From positions 372,001-436,000 of the forward strand of contig JADJKL010000001.1 of NCBI GenBank assembly GCA_016706055.1: a stretch of 64,000 nucleotides of DNA, written 5' to 3'. The stretch comes from Chitinophagaceae bacterium. GTDB lineage: Bacteria > Bacteroidota > Bacteroidia > Chitinophagales > Chitinophagaceae. Below, piece by piece: positions 37,785 through 47,606 of the stretch. The notes under the pieces are model-generated. The model was not told the origin of the DNA, searched no databases, and saw nothing but the letters and a program-made list of their open reading frames with translations. The translations under genes and the position numbers were made by a program. Numbering within the stretch: position 1 is the stretch's first letter; each line of letters begins with the position of its first letter.

Positions 37785-38522
37785 ATGAAACAATTAATAA
37801 AAATTTCCTTCGCATTCATCATATTGTCATTTGCAGCCTGCAAAAAAAACAGCACAGATGTAATTGCTCCCGGTACAGTTGTACCAAAACTTAAAACACT
37901 AACTGTTATGAATGGAGCAACAGTTGCCAATACACTTACTTACGAGTATGATAATGCAGGACGGCTGATAAAAATAACGTATTTAGATGGCTCCAAATCA
38001 ACATATACCTATACAGGTAGTACAATGCTTTTAGAAGGATTCAATGCCAATGGCGCAACGCAAAATAAATATACTTATAACTTGAATGCATATGGTGCAG
38101 CGGTTTCCTATTATGGTAACGCAACACCGGCAGTTGTAACCAACCTTACATACAACGCCGCCAATCAGGCGCTTACAGAAATCACCAATACTAATGGCAT
38201 AATAAATCGGGAGCAATATTACGGATATGATAATGCCGGCAACAGGATAACAGATAGTTTGGTGCAGACCACCGGAACCACCATTCGCACTTATGAATAT
38301 TATACGGATAAAATTTCAACCCTTTCAAATATCAATTTTGGTGATTATTATGACGGGGCTGGTAATCCTAACTCTTTAAAAAAAGAAACTGCTAAAAGTT
38401 CCGGAAATGTGATAACGACAGTCAACTTTAGTATTCCCGAAATGGATGCCCAGGGAAGAGTAATTAAACAATCATATACAACAGGGGGAACAACAATAGA
38501 CTATTTAATTACTTACTATTAA
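37785..38522 (+). CDS. YD-repeat-like lipoprotein, copy 3 of 3
   Basis: 245 residues. Lipobox LSFAACKKNSTDVIAPGTVVP. Units include YEYDNAGRLIKITYLDGSKS, YTYNLNAYGAAVSYYGN, YYGYDNAGNRITDSLVQTTG, YYTDKISTLSNINFG and PEMDAQGRVIKQSYTTGG. The YD repeats are the clearest of the three. 45 bases after copy 2. Confidence 0.78.
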   Translation: MKQLIKISFAFIILSFAACKKNSTDVIAPGTVVPKLKTLTVMNGATVANTLTYEYDNAGRLIKITYLDGSKSTYTYTGSTMLLEGFNANGATQNKYTYNLNAYGAAVSYYGNATPAVVTNLTYNAANQALTEITNTNGIINREQYYGYDNAGNRITDSLVQTTGTTIRTYEYYTDKISTLSNINFGDYYDGAGNPNSLKKETAKSSGNVITTVNFSIPEMDAQGRVIKQSYTTGGTTIDYLITYY

Positions 38523-38597
38523 GTTGATAACTAAAAAAAGATATGCTGGCAGCAATTATTGCCAACCGACAAAATTATACAGAAATATTAAACAATT

Positions 38598-38930
38598 ATG
38601 ACAAAGAAAACATTCGCAACATTATTATTTGCACTATTAATTCATACAGGTTTTTCGCAAACACTTGAAAGTGCTGGAACGCAAACAGAAGATTTGGATA
38701 AATATTTAGGAACTTATTCGAGTAAGGACGTACTCGTAAAAATAACAATCTCAAAAAAAGATAACACATTAGTAGCACAAGCCACAGGACAAGGTGCTTT
38801 TGGAGTGGAAGCAACAGAAAAAGATAAATTCAAAAATGACCAGGCTGCTGCAAAGTTGGAATTTAATACAATAGCAAAAACGATGGTTGTAAAACAAGAT
38901 GGCGAAGCTTTTAAATTTACAAAAGAATAA
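38598..38930 (+). CDS. Small exported DUF3471-like beta protein
   Basis: 110 residues. Signal peptide MTKKTFATLLFALLIHTGFS. The mature domain YLGTYSSKDVLVKITISKKD, LVAQATGQGAFGVEATEKDK, MVVKQDGEAFKFTKE resembles the DUF3471 C-terminal domain of Bacteroidota beta-lactamase-like hydrolases, here alone. The same type of fold starts the hydrolase at 41216. Confidence 0.65.
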   Translation: MTKKTFATLLFALLIHTGFSQTLESAGTQTEDLDKYLGTYSSKDVLVKITISKKDNTLVAQATGQGAFGVEATEKDKFKNDQAAAKLEFNTIAKTMVVKQDGEAFKFTKE

Positions 38931-39021
38931 AACTGCAACAGACATTTGATTTTGCGCAACATCGTTACACTTTCTAGGCACAAAATATTTTGAAAAGATA
39001 ACAATACTAAATAAACAAAAT

Positions 39022-39525
39022 ATGATTATCAGAGAAGCTGTCACTGCCGACATTAAACAAATTCAGGTAGTAAGAAATGCGGTTAAAGAAAACATGCTGT
39101 CGGACTCTAGCTTGGTTTCAGATAAAGATTACGAAGAATTTATGACTGTAAGAGGAAAGGGTTGGGTAAGTGAAATAGAGAACCAAATTGTTGGATTTTC
39201 CATAGTTGATTTGACAGACAACAATATTTGGGCTCTATTTTTAAAGCCCGAATTTGAAAACATAGGAATTGGAAGGGAGCAACACGACATTATGATTAAC
39301 TGGTATTTCAGTAAGACAAAAGCATCTGTCTCGCTAGGGACTGCTCCCAATACAAGAGCTAAACTATTTTACCAAAAAGCAGGATGGACTGTAATAGGAA
39401 CTCACAGAAAAGGAGAAATTAAATTTGAAATGACGCTTGACAATTGGCTAAGTATAAACAATAAAAAAAGGAATTGGGTTTCACAAATCAACACAATTAA
39501 AAAAATATGGAAAAGAAACGATTAG
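39022..39525 (+). CDS. GNAT family N-acetyltransferase
   Basis: 167 residues. Starts MIIREAVTADIKQIQVVRNA; beta-strand pair IENQIVGFSIVDLTDNNIW and ALFLKPEFENIGIGREQHDI with the acetyl-CoA loop; NTRAKLFYQKAGWTVIGTHR near the end, typical of GNATs. Substrate unknown. It overlaps the next small gene by 19 bases. Confidence 0.85.
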   Translation: MIIREAVTADIKQIQVVRNAVKENMLSDSSLVSDKDYEEFMTVRGKGWVSEIENQIVGFSIVDLTDNNIWALFLKPEFENIGIGREQHDIMINWYFSKTKASVSLGTAPNTRAKLFYQKAGWTVIGTHRKGEIKFEMTLDNWLSINNKKRNWVSQINTIKKIWKRND

Positions 39526-39692
39526 TAATTATTGCAGTATTGCTTTTGTTGTCAATAGTAAACTTTATAAGGCTTACAGGAAACGAGAGCATAAGAGCAA
39601 TTCAGTTTGTCTCAATATTTGTTATCGGAGGATTGTCAGGGCTATTAATAAGCGGCTTTGTGATATTAGTTAAATCAAAAAGACACCCATAA
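39507..39692 (+). CDS. Small two-helix membrane protein
   Basis: 61 residues: LVIIAVLLLLSIVNFIRL and IQFVSIFVIGGLSGLLISGF helices with a GNESIRA loop and a basic tail KSKRHP. The ATG lies inside the end of the GNAT gene in another frame, which is normal for coupled genes. Function unknown. Confidence 0.55.
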   Translation: MEKKRLVIIAVLLLLSIVNFIRLTGNESIRAIQFVSIFVIGGLSGLLISGFVILVKSKRHP

Positions 39693-39712
39693 CATTAAGA
39701 GTTTTTAAGCAT

Positions 39713-41182
39713 ATGAATAAAATTAAAATTTTAATTGGCCTGGCATTAATCATTTCTACAGCAGGTTATGGACAAAGTTGCAACTGTATGGAGGAATACA
39801 GGTGGGCAAAAAAAACGTTTGAAGAGAATGATGCAGGTTATTCTTATTACGTAGAAAAGTATGGCAAACAAGCTATTGATTTTAATAATAAAAAATGGGA
39901 AAAGGAGTTTGCCAAAACCAAAGATGTGTTTCAATGTCAGGATTATTTAAATCAATGGATTAAGTTTTACAGAAAAGGGCATATAGCAATTGCCATGAAC
40001 GACCAAACAGCACTGCGGCCTTCTACTGCAAAAAAAGGTAATAATGTTTTAGTTATACCTGAAATACCAACACTTAAAGTTGATATAGATTCTTTTCAGA
40101 TAGCTGCAAAATTATTCAAAGAACCTTCTTTCGAAGGTATCTGGACAAATGGAACATACGAAGTAGGTATACAAAAAGTAAAAGATGATTATGTTGGATT
40201 TGTAATAACCTCAAAAAACGAGCAATGGAAAGCTGGGCAGATAAAATTTAGTTTTCCCGCAGCAAAAATACAGCAAAAAAAAAGCACTTACTATATGGGT
40301 GATCATTCCTTGGCAGGGAAAGAATTTGATCCCTGTCTACTGATCGGAAAAACTTATCTAAAAGCATTCGACATTTATTGGAAAAGAGTTAGCCCCGATT
40401 TTGGAACAGAACCCGATATTGAAAATGAAGTATCAATACTATCTGCTACCAGTCCTTTTATCAGAAAAATTGATTCGTTAACTGCCATATTTCGTATTCC
40501 TTCTTTTGAAAATAATTACATCCCGATAATTGATAGTATTGTAAAAGCAAATCATAATTTATTAGTTACTACTAAGAATCTTATTATAGACATCAGAGGA
40601 AATGGCGGCGGTGCAGACAGATGTTATGACTCGATAACACCCTATTTATATACAAATCCCATTCGTTCTATGTGGGTAGAGTTTTTATCGACACCATTAA
40701 ATAATGCCCGATATGACTGGATTATTAAATTAGATGGATTCTCTGAAAAGGAAAGGCAAAATTTAAAGGATATGCAAAACAAGTTGAATGCCAACATTGG
40801 AAAATTTGTAAACCTTAACGAATCAAAACTAACTGTTGTTATTGATACACTGCCGGTGACTTATCAAAATCCTCAACAGGTGGCCATTCTAATTGATGCT
40901 GGTAATGGCAGCACTGCCGAGCAATTTCTTTTAATGGCAAAACAGAGCAAGAAAGTTAAATTGTTTGGACAAAGAACAACTGGGGCTTTGGATTTTTCTA
41001 ACCTTAATAATGTAGAAAGCCCAAGTAAAAACTTTAAGCTGTTTTATACAACTTCAAGAAGTTTCAGGATACCAAAAATGGCGATAGATGATTATGGTAT
41101 TCAGCCAGATTATTTTATTGACGATAGTGTTCCATCCTATAAATGGATTGATTTTGTTACTGAAATAATGAAGGCAAAATAA
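39713..41182 (+). CDS. Exported S41-family peptidase
   Basis: 489 residues. Signal peptide ends AGYGQ, followed by SCNCMEEYRW. The C-terminal S41 (tail-specific protease-like) domain has TKNLIIDIRGNGGGADRCYD and a catalytic Ser400 in DAGNGSTAEQFLLMAKQSKK, with the Lys of that helix as the likely base. No PDZ domain is obvious; the N-terminal half is specific to this group. Substrate unknown. Confidence 0.8.
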   Translation: MNKIKILIGLALIISTAGYGQSCNCMEEYRWAKKTFEENDAGYSYYVEKYGKQAIDFNNKKWEKEFAKTKDVFQCQDYLNQWIKFYRKGHIAIAMNDQTALRPSTAKKGNNVLVIPEIPTLKVDIDSFQIAAKLFKEPSFEGIWTNGTYEVGIQKVKDDYVGFVITSKNEQWKAGQIKFSFPAAKIQQKKSTYYMGDHSLAGKEFDPCLLIGKTYLKAFDIYWKRVSPDFGTEPDIENEVSILSATSPFIRKIDSLTAIFRIPSFENNYIPIIDSIVKANHNLLVTTKNLIIDIRGNGGGADRCYDSITPYLYTNPIRSMWVEFLSTPLNNARYDWIIKLDGFSEKERQNLKDMQNKLNANIGKFVNLNESKLTVVIDTLPVTYQNPQQVAILIDAGNGSTAEQFLLMAKQSKKVKLFGQRTTGALDFSNLNNVESPSKNFKLFYTTSRSFRIPKMAIDDYGIQPDYFIDDSVPSYKWIDFVTEIMKAK

Positions 41183-41215
41183 AATAGCAAAAAGTATATA
41201 CCAATACACAAAAAA

Positions 41216-42613
41216 ATGAAAAAGATAACAACACTGATATTAATTACATTGCTAACAGCTGCTGCTTTTGGCCAAGACATTACCGGACAATGGAATGGGG
41301 TTTTAAAAGTTAATGCAACACAACTCCACGTTGTATTTAATATTTCCAAATCTGATAAAGGGTATAGCTCAACGATGGACAGCCCCGACCAGAGTGCAAA
41401 TGGAATTCCCGTAACCAGCACTGCATTTGAAAATTCGATATTAAAATTAGCAGTGTCGAATGCACAAATAGAATACAAAGGAGAATTGAAAGGAGATGAA
41501 GTGGTCGGCACATTCAAACAAGGGGGGCAAGAGTTTCCGATGAATTTGTCGAGAAAGATTGTTGAAAAGAAAACAGTAATTCGGCCACAGGATCCTATAA
41601 AGCCATACCCCTATTATACTGAAGACGTCATTTTTGAAAATACACAAGCAAATATTTCTTTAGCAGGCACTCTATCTCTGCCAGAAAAAGAAGGCAATTT
41701 TCCAGTTGTCATTTTGATAACAGGAAGCGGCCCTCAAAATAGAGATGAAGAAATATTAGGCCATAAGCCATTCCTGGTAATTGCAGATTATCTTACAAAA
41801 AATGGTATTGCAGTTCTACGGTATGATGACAGAGGTATTGGAAAATCAAAAGGCGATTTTAAAACTGCAACTTCTGCCGATTTTGCAACTGATGTAGAAA
41901 GTGCTATTGCCTATTTAAAAACAAGAAAAGAAATTAATCAACAAAAAATTGGCTTAATAGGCCATAGCGAAGGCGGCTTAATTGCTCCCATGGTAGCAGC
42001 AAAATCTAAAGACATAAATTTTATTATTTTGCTGGCAGCACCAGGCCTCCGAGGCGATAAAGTATTGCTTCAGCAACAGGAACTAATGGCTAAAGCATCA
42101 GGAGCATCTGACGCAGACATCGAAAAATCACAAACACTAAATGTGAAGCTTTATGATTTGATTGTCAAATCTACTGACAATCAAAAATTGAAAGATGACC
42201 TTACAAGTCTGCTTATGGAAACACTTAAAAATGATTCAACTGCTGAAATTCCCAGCGGTATTACACAGCAGGAGTTTGTAGCAAAACAAGTAAAACAAAT
42301 TTCAGGGCCGTGGATGCAGTACCTTATAAAATATAATCCAGCTTTTGCATTAGAAAAAGTAAAATGCCCTGTATTAGCCGTTAATGGAGAAAAAGATTTA
42401 CAAGTTTCACCTAAAGAAAACTTAAGCGGTATTAAAACTTCACTAAAAAAAGGGAAAAATAAAAAGATTACAATAATTCAATTCCCCAATCTGAATCATC
42501 TATTCCAGGAATGCAAAACAGGTTCACCCGCAGAATACGCAACAATTGAACAAACATTTTCGCCAATAGTTTTAAACGAGATTGCTAAATGGATACAAAA
42601 GCAAACGAAATAA
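41216..42613 (+). CDS. Exported alpha/beta hydrolase
   Basis: 465 residues. Signal MKKITTLILITLLTAAAFGQ. An N-terminal beta domain (TGQWNGVLKVNATQLHVVFN ... GTFKQGGQEFPMNLSR) is followed by the hydrolase: VILITGSGPQNRDEE oxyanion loop, nucleophile Ser251 in GLIGHSEGGLIAPMVA, Asp in VNGEKDLQVSP and His in NLNHLFQE. Resembles Bacteroidota exported peptidase/esterase families of the S9-like fold. 33 bases after the S41 gene. Confidence 0.87.
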   Translation: MKKITTLILITLLTAAAFGQDITGQWNGVLKVNATQLHVVFNISKSDKGYSSTMDSPDQSANGIPVTSTAFENSILKLAVSNAQIEYKGELKGDEVVGTFKQGGQEFPMNLSRKIVEKKTVIRPQDPIKPYPYYTEDVIFENTQANISLAGTLSLPEKEGNFPVVILITGSGPQNRDEEILGHKPFLVIADYLTKNGIAVLRYDDRGIGKSKGDFKTATSADFATDVESAIAYLKTRKEINQQKIGLIGHSEGGLIAPMVAAKSKDINFIILLAAPGLRGDKVLLQQQELMAKASGASDADIEKSQTLNVKLYDLIVKSTDNQKLKDDLTSLLMETLKNDSTAEIPSGITQQEFVAKQVKQISGPWMQYLIKYNPAFALEKVKCPVLAVNGEKDLQVSPKENLSGIKTSLKKGKNKKITIIQFPNLNHLFQECKTGSPAEYATIEQTFSPIVLNEIAKWIQKQTK

Positions 42614-42615
42614 TT

Positions 42616-43965
42616 ATGAAACAAATATCATTATTCTTCGCACTTATTTTTTTGTGGTTAGCCGGAGACGCACAACTTATAGTAACACCCGGTGCACAAT
42701 GGGTGAACACCGGTACCGTTAAAATAACTTTAAACGACGTAGATTTTATTAATAACGGAAGTTTCACAGCAAACAACAGTGTTATGCAATTTTCGGGTTC
42801 AACAGGAAGCAACATAAGCGGAAGTTCAGCAACTACTTTCTATGATCTCGAAATTGCAAAAACAGGGTTAAATAAACTAACACTGCTTTCAAACATTGAT
42901 GTTGCCAGCAAGATTACATTCACATCTGGTCTTATTGACTTGAACCAAAATATTATTAGCCTTGCAGCAAATGCTTATTTACAAAATGAGTCAGAACTTA
43001 GCCGCATTATAGGACCTTTGGGAGGTGAAGTAAGTATAACATTAGTGCTGGGGAATCCCTCAAATTATAATCCTGGCAATCTGGGTGCAGTATTAACTAC
43101 AAATGTTTCGCTGGGCAGCACTACCATTTCCCGTGGCCATAAAACCCCTGCCGGCACTGGTTTGCAATCAGCTGTAAACCGGTATTATAGCATAAACCCA
43201 TCACAGAATACAAACCTAGATGGTACCCTGCGATTTAAATACTTTGATGCAGAGCTGAATGCACAAAATGAAAATACCATGGAGATGTTTAAAAGCATTG
43301 ATAATGGAGCAACTTGGAGTAATCAGAATTTTAGCACCCGTGATATAGCAGCAAATTATGTTGAAAAAATCGGCATCCCGTCCTTTTCGAGATGGACACT
43401 CTCCAGTAATGGTGCTGTCGTTTTACCAGTTACAGGTTTACAGTTCTATGCGAAAAGAATCAGCCATGATAAAGTTCTACTTGACTGGAAAACAATTCAG
43501 GAATTAAACAACCGAGGTTTTTACATAGAAAGAAGAAAAGAAAATGAAAATAACTTTTCAGTGATTGGCTTTGTGAATTCCATTGCCCTTGGAGGCAATA
43601 GCAGTTTCCCTTTGCAGTATTCACTATCTGATGACAATACATTTACTGGCAAAACATTTTATCGTTTAAAACAAACTGATATCGATAACCGTTTTACTTA
43701 TTCAGAAATAAGAGTGGTAAACGGAGACGCAACAAATGCAATTACACTCACCGCTTGGCCGATACCATCTGCTGGTAACTTTACAGTAAGCATAGAAGGT
43801 ATTGAGAAAGATGTCCTTTTAATTTACGACATGGCAGGCAAACTGATTCGGCAACAAAATATAAGCAGTAGCATGCAACAAAAAATATATGGATTAACTC
43901 CGGGCACTTATATTTTACGTCTGGCAGGTCAAAAGGGAATTCAGCAAAAAATGATTGTTCAGTAA
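42616..43965 (+). CDS. Type IX secretion cargo of unknown function
   Basis: Start set at 42616 (MKQISLFFALIFLWLAGDAQ), two bases after the upstream stop; the frame extends to 42589 without a signal. 449 residues of beta-rich passenger (NGSFTANNSVMQFSGSTGS, TGLQFYAKRISHDKVLLDWK) ending in a T9SS sorting tail: TAWPIPSAGNFTVSIEGIEK, LLIYDMAGKLIRQQNI, LTPGTYILRL. Likely surface-attached or released. Confidence 0.83.
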   Translation: MKQISLFFALIFLWLAGDAQLIVTPGAQWVNTGTVKITLNDVDFINNGSFTANNSVMQFSGSTGSNISGSSATTFYDLEIAKTGLNKLTLLSNIDVASKITFTSGLIDLNQNIISLAANAYLQNESELSRIIGPLGGEVSITLVLGNPSNYNPGNLGAVLTTNVSLGSTTISRGHKTPAGTGLQSAVNRYYSINPSQNTNLDGTLRFKYFDAELNAQNENTMEMFKSIDNGATWSNQNFSTRDIAANYVEKIGIPSFSRWTLSSNGAVVLPVTGLQFYAKRISHDKVLLDWKTIQELNNRGFYIERRKENENNFSVIGFVNSIALGGNSSFPLQYSLSDDNTFTGKTFYRLKQTDIDNRFTYSEIRVVNGDATNAITLTAWPIPSAGNFTVSIEGIEKDVLLIYDMAGKLIRQQNISSSMQQKIYGLTPGTYILRLAGQKGIQQKMIVQ

Positions 43966-44057
43966 TTATGAAAGCAACAAAATGGATTCTCGGCAAAAAA
44001 TAACTTCTCAAATAATTTGAATTGAAATTTACTTAAACTCTACACAAACTGGCAACT

Positions 44058-44561
44058 ATGATTACCAAAGTAAAAATATCAACAATCTACGAATGCTCAT
44101 TGGAAAGAGCTTTTAAAACACCCATGCTTTGCGATGTTTCAAAAGTACATACAGGGTTTGGCATAATGCCCAAGGTTACACATTGCACAAATGATGAAAA
44201 CTGGGGACAGATTGGAAGTACAAAGAAAGTATTTGTTGCTAAATCATTTTCTCAAAAGGGAGGCTTTGCCTCGGTTGAAACACTACTTGACCGAATTGAA
44301 AATAAATATTGGAAAATAGAGGTTAGTGAATTTCAGACGTGGATGCTGGGCTTCTCCAGATTTACCGGCGAATGGAAAACAACTGAAACTGAACACAACA
44401 AAATATTGATAGAATATTCATATTCCATACATTCTAACATCATTTTACTTTATCCCATAAATTGGCTATTTGTCAAAATATTCTGGAAAACTTATATGAA
44501 ACGAGTGTTGGAAAATATAAGACACATGGCTTATAACGATGAACCATATTTATACGAATAG
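44058..44561 (+). CDS. SRPBCC-like (polyketide cyclase fold) protein
   Basis: 167 residues, no signal. Opens VKISTIYECSLERAFKTPML and shows the alternating strand pattern of START/SRPBCC ligand-binding proteins (KYWKIEVSEFQTWMLGFSRF, GEWKTTETEHNKILIEYSYS), with a hydrophobic C-terminal helix (WLFVKIFWKTYMKRVLENI). Ligand unknown. Confidence 0.68.
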   Translation: MITKVKISTIYECSLERAFKTPMLCDVSKVHTGFGIMPKVTHCTNDENWGQIGSTKKVFVAKSFSQKGGFASVETLLDRIENKYWKIEVSEFQTWMLGFSRFTGEWKTTETEHNKILIEYSYSIHSNIILLYPINWLFVKIFWKTYMKRVLENIRHMAYNDEPYLYE

Positions 44562-44643
44562 AAAAACTGCTGCAAATAGGTGTTTGCAAAAATTTTGTCG
44601 GCTATTGAAAAAAGATAACCTCTTCTAAATTAACAACTAAAGA

Positions 44644-45150
44644 ATGATTGAAACAGAACGACTTATTTTAAACCCTTTAAACTATTACCAACTCCTAAAA
44701 TATATTAAAGCAGATAGTTCTTTGGAAATTGAATTAAATCTACATGAAACATCAAGGACAATTTCCCCTGAGCTCAAAGAAGCTTTCGAACAAACAATTT
44801 TACCTAATGTAGCAGACTCGACCAAAGATTTTTTATACTCAACACTTTGGACAGTAATTTCAAAAGAAGCTAACAAAATGGTTGGTGATATTTGTATCAT
44901 TGGAGAACCGAATTCAGATGGAGAAATTGAAATTGGGTATGGCACATATGAGGAATTTCGAAAAAAAGGGTTTATGACAGAAGCTGTTGGAGGAATGATA
45001 ACCTGGGCAAAATCTCAACCCAAAATATTTTCAATAGTTGCTTCTACTGAAAAAGGGAATATTGGTTCATTTACAATCTTATTGAAAAATGATTTTCTTA
45101 AAATTGGAGAAACACAAACATTATTCAATTGGAAACTAAAAATAAAATAA
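44644..45150 (+). CDS. RimJ/RimL-type GNAT acetyltransferase
   Basis: 168 residues. MIETERLILNPLNYYQLLKY is the standard opening of the RimJ/RimL group; then VGDICIIGEPNSDGEIEIGY, YEEFRKKGFMTEAVGGMITW and a GNIGSFTILLKNDFLKIG region. Substrate not known; could act on a ribosomal protein, peptide or small amine. Confidence 0.83.
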   Translation: MIETERLILNPLNYYQLLKYIKADSSLEIELNLHETSRTISPELKEAFEQTILPNVADSTKDFLYSTLWTVISKEANKMVGDICIIGEPNSDGEIEIGYGTYEEFRKKGFMTEAVGGMITWAKSQPKIFSIVASTEKGNIGSFTILLKNDFLKIGETQTLFNWKLKIK

Positions 45151-45286
45151 TAGACAACTTGATAGGCAAATTGATTGTTCAATAAGATCGGTTTAAAGAA
45201 CCTCTTTATGACAAATAAAAAAGACATGGTTTAAGGATTCCTTTTATTTGCTGGAGTTTACTGATTTAAATACTCCACTAAAAGGA

Positions 45287-45323
45287 AAAAGGGTAGTCAT
45301 TTTAATAAAATGACTACCCTTTT
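45287..45323. terminator. Strong bidirectional terminator at the edge of the accessory block
   Basis: AAAAGGGTAGTCATTT (45287-45302) pairs perfectly over 16 bp with AAATGACTACCCTTTT (45308-45323). It closes the plus-strand block before the tRNA-like fragment. Confidence 0.93.
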
Positions 45324-45330
45324 AATTCTA

Positions 45331-45360
45331 AGTCGGGAAGACAGGATTCGAATGCCTGCC
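45331..45360 (-). other. tRNA 3'-end-like fragment (possible attachment-site scar)
   Basis: On the minus strand this reads a T-arm-like CAGGCATTCGAATCCTG followed by CTTCCCGACT, an acceptor 3' strand plus discriminator. The T-arm has a two-base excess, and no matching CGGGAAG 5' acceptor strand, D-arm or anticodon arm lies upstream. It is therefore not a functional tRNA. Integrating elements often leave such 3' copies. Confidence 0.45.
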
Positions 45361-45375
45361 ATATCCGATTATCCA

Positions 45376-45591
45376 TCAATAGTCTATAACTCTGAAAATA
45401 TCCCACTCACCGAAATCCTCAACTGACTCTATCGAAGAGCATATCAAAGTTAAAATAAAATACTTAAACTGAAAATTATTTTGTTGGACAATTTCTTTTG
45501 ATAGCCTTTTGTAAGACGCAAACTTTGCTAATGCCTTATTTTTAATTTTTCCGACTGTCTTCGCTAAAATATTCTTCTCTCCCTTTTTATT
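45376..45591 (-). pseudogene. Unrecognised open frame, 71 codons without an ATG
   Basis: The frame is open from an upstream TAG (45592-45594) to a TGA at 45376-45378. It encodes a plausible protein tail (KTVGKIKNKALAKFASYKRL, FKYFILTLICSSIESVEDFG, EWDIFRVIDY). One extra A in the A5 run just upstream would open a longer frame. Next to the tRNA scar it could be a remnant of a mobile element, but no homology is recognised. The rest of 45151-45663 holds only the terminator and tRNA fragment. Confidence 0.3.
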
Positions 45592-45663
45592 CTATGAGTC
45601 CCTTACATTTTACTACTTTGAGATATTCTTAAAGAAACCTTGTAATTAAACGTCTAAATTAAA

Positions 45664-47581
45664 TTACATTTTCCACCGTACAAATGCCTCCATAGCTTCA
45701 TACTCTGCCAAACCCAATTTATTATAGAGACTTGCAGTTGCACTATTTCTTTCTTCGGCCCGTTGCCAGAACTCCCGGGCATCGGTTCCTTGAAAAACCA
45801 CGCCATCCTTTTGTGACTGGTGTTTGAAAATACCAAAACGTTTCTGCAATACCTGGTCTGGGCTCATAGGCACCGCCATCTCTATCAAATCGATATCCCA
45901 TTCAGCCCAAGCTCCCTTATATAACCAAACCCAGCAATCCTTCATAAAGTCTTTATCCTTCAATTTTCTTACAGCAGCAAAAACTGCTTCAAGACAAACT
46001 TTGTGTGTGCCATGTGGATCTGCCAAATCACCTGCTGCAAATATCTGATGAGGTTTTATTTTTTCTATCAGTTCAGCAACTATGGAAATATCCTCGCTGT
46101 CCAAGGGGCTTTTTTCTATCCTGCCTGTTTCATAAAATGGTAAATCAAGAAAGTGTGCGTTTGCTTCTGGTATTCCAACAAAACGGCATGTTGTTTTTGC
46201 TTCTCCACGTCTTATTATACCCTTTACAAACCGGACATCTTCACTGTCAACATCACTATCTCTTATTTTCAAGAAAGGCTTTGGCCTTATTATAAATAGA
46301 AATAGTTTCCTCATTAATAATCCCAAACTTGTTATTGAAATCAACCACAAAATCAATAAAACGTAATGCCTCGTCATCGGCCACTGCTATATTTCCCGAA
46401 GTCTGATAGGCCACATGCACATCATGTCCCTGGTCAACAAGTCGCTGAAACGTTCCTCCCATTGAAATAATATCATCATCGGGATGCGGACTGAAAATAA
46501 GACAACGCTTTTTTTCAGGTTTTGCCCGTTCCGGCCGGAGTGTATCATCCGCATCCGGCTTCCCTCCCGGCCATCCTGTAATCGTATGCTGCAACTGATT
46601 AAATACTTCAATATTGATATCGTAGGCATCGCCATAGCCTGCCAGCAAATCACTTAGTCCGTTATCATTATAATCCTTATTGGTTAGTTTAAGAATGGGT
46701 TTAGATACAGAAAGTGACAAGTTTGTTACTGCCTTTTTTATTAAAGGCATGTTCCAGTTTACGTTCTCAAATAACCAGGGGGATTTTATATGCGTAAGCT
46801 CCAATGCAGCTCCTTCATCCAGATAAAATTCTGCGTTATCATGCAATTGAAGATAAGAGGCCGGAAAATTTTCATCAACATGTCCTTCGATGGCGCTTTT
46901 AACTGCCGTTGCCTTTTTTTCGCCCCAGGCAAGCAACACAATACGTTTTGCCTGCAATATTTTTTCAACACCCAGTGTTATTGCTTTTCGTGGAACTTTT
47001 GATAATTGGCCGCCAAACTCCGCAGCTGCTGACACTCTTGTAGATTGATCGAGCATCATCAACCTCATTTTGGAACCGGCTAATGAGCCAGGTTCATTAA
47101 ATCCAATATGCCCGTTCCCGCCAATGCCCAACAACTGAAAATCAATTCCCCCAAGTGCATCAATTTTCTCCTCATACGCTTCACAATATTTTTTAACGGC
47201 TTCGGGTAGTAAAGTACCATCAGGTATAAAAATATTTTCCTTCGGGATATCAACATGGTTAAACAACTGCTCATACATGAAACGGACATAACTCTGTAAT
47301 GAATCAGGTTGCATCGGGTAATATTCATCCAGATTAAATGAAACAACATGCTGAAAACTCAGGCCTTCTTCTCTGTGCAGTCTTATCAATTCCTTATAAA
47401 CCGACTTGGGAGTTGTTCCTGTTGCCAGTCCTAATACACAGGCCCATCCTTCCGTTTTTTTTCTTTTAATGAGTAAAGCTATTTCATGGGCAACAGCCTT
47501 TGACGCTTCTTCTGAATCATTATAAACCTTTACGGGTATTTTCTCGTGAACGATTTTTTTTTTGCTCCGTATTTCTTCCAT
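45664..47581 (-). CDS. nagB: Glucosamine-6-phosphate deaminase fused to a PIG-L deacetylase-like domain (frameshifted)
   Basis: N-terminal NagB-type isomerase: LGLATGTTPKSVYKELIRLH, SFNLDEYYPM, GIGGNGHIGFNEPG. A linker leads to a PIG-L/LmbE domain: IFSPHPDDDIISMGGTFQRL (zinc ligands) and DLADPHGTHKVCLEAV. The frame changes at 46261-46275 (FLENKR or FLKIRDSDVDSE), so the parts 47581-46256 and 46377-45664 are one protein of about 635 residues. It turns GlcN-6-P into fructose-6-P; the PIG-L part may deacetylate a GlcNAc derivative first. No signal peptide: cytoplasmic. Last gene of the glycan locus. Confidence 0.88.
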
Positions 47582-47606
47582 AATTTCTTTGTTTATTAAT
47601 TTAAAA

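Noticed and set aside
36209..38522. RHS toxin or polymorphic toxin cassettes
   Set aside because: The proteins are short lipoproteins without a toxin tip or immunity gene; only the YD-like repeats are shared.
45331..45420. Complete tRNA gene
   Set aside because: No 5' acceptor strand, D-arm or anticodon arm pairs with the T-arm-like segment; only a 3' fragment is supported.
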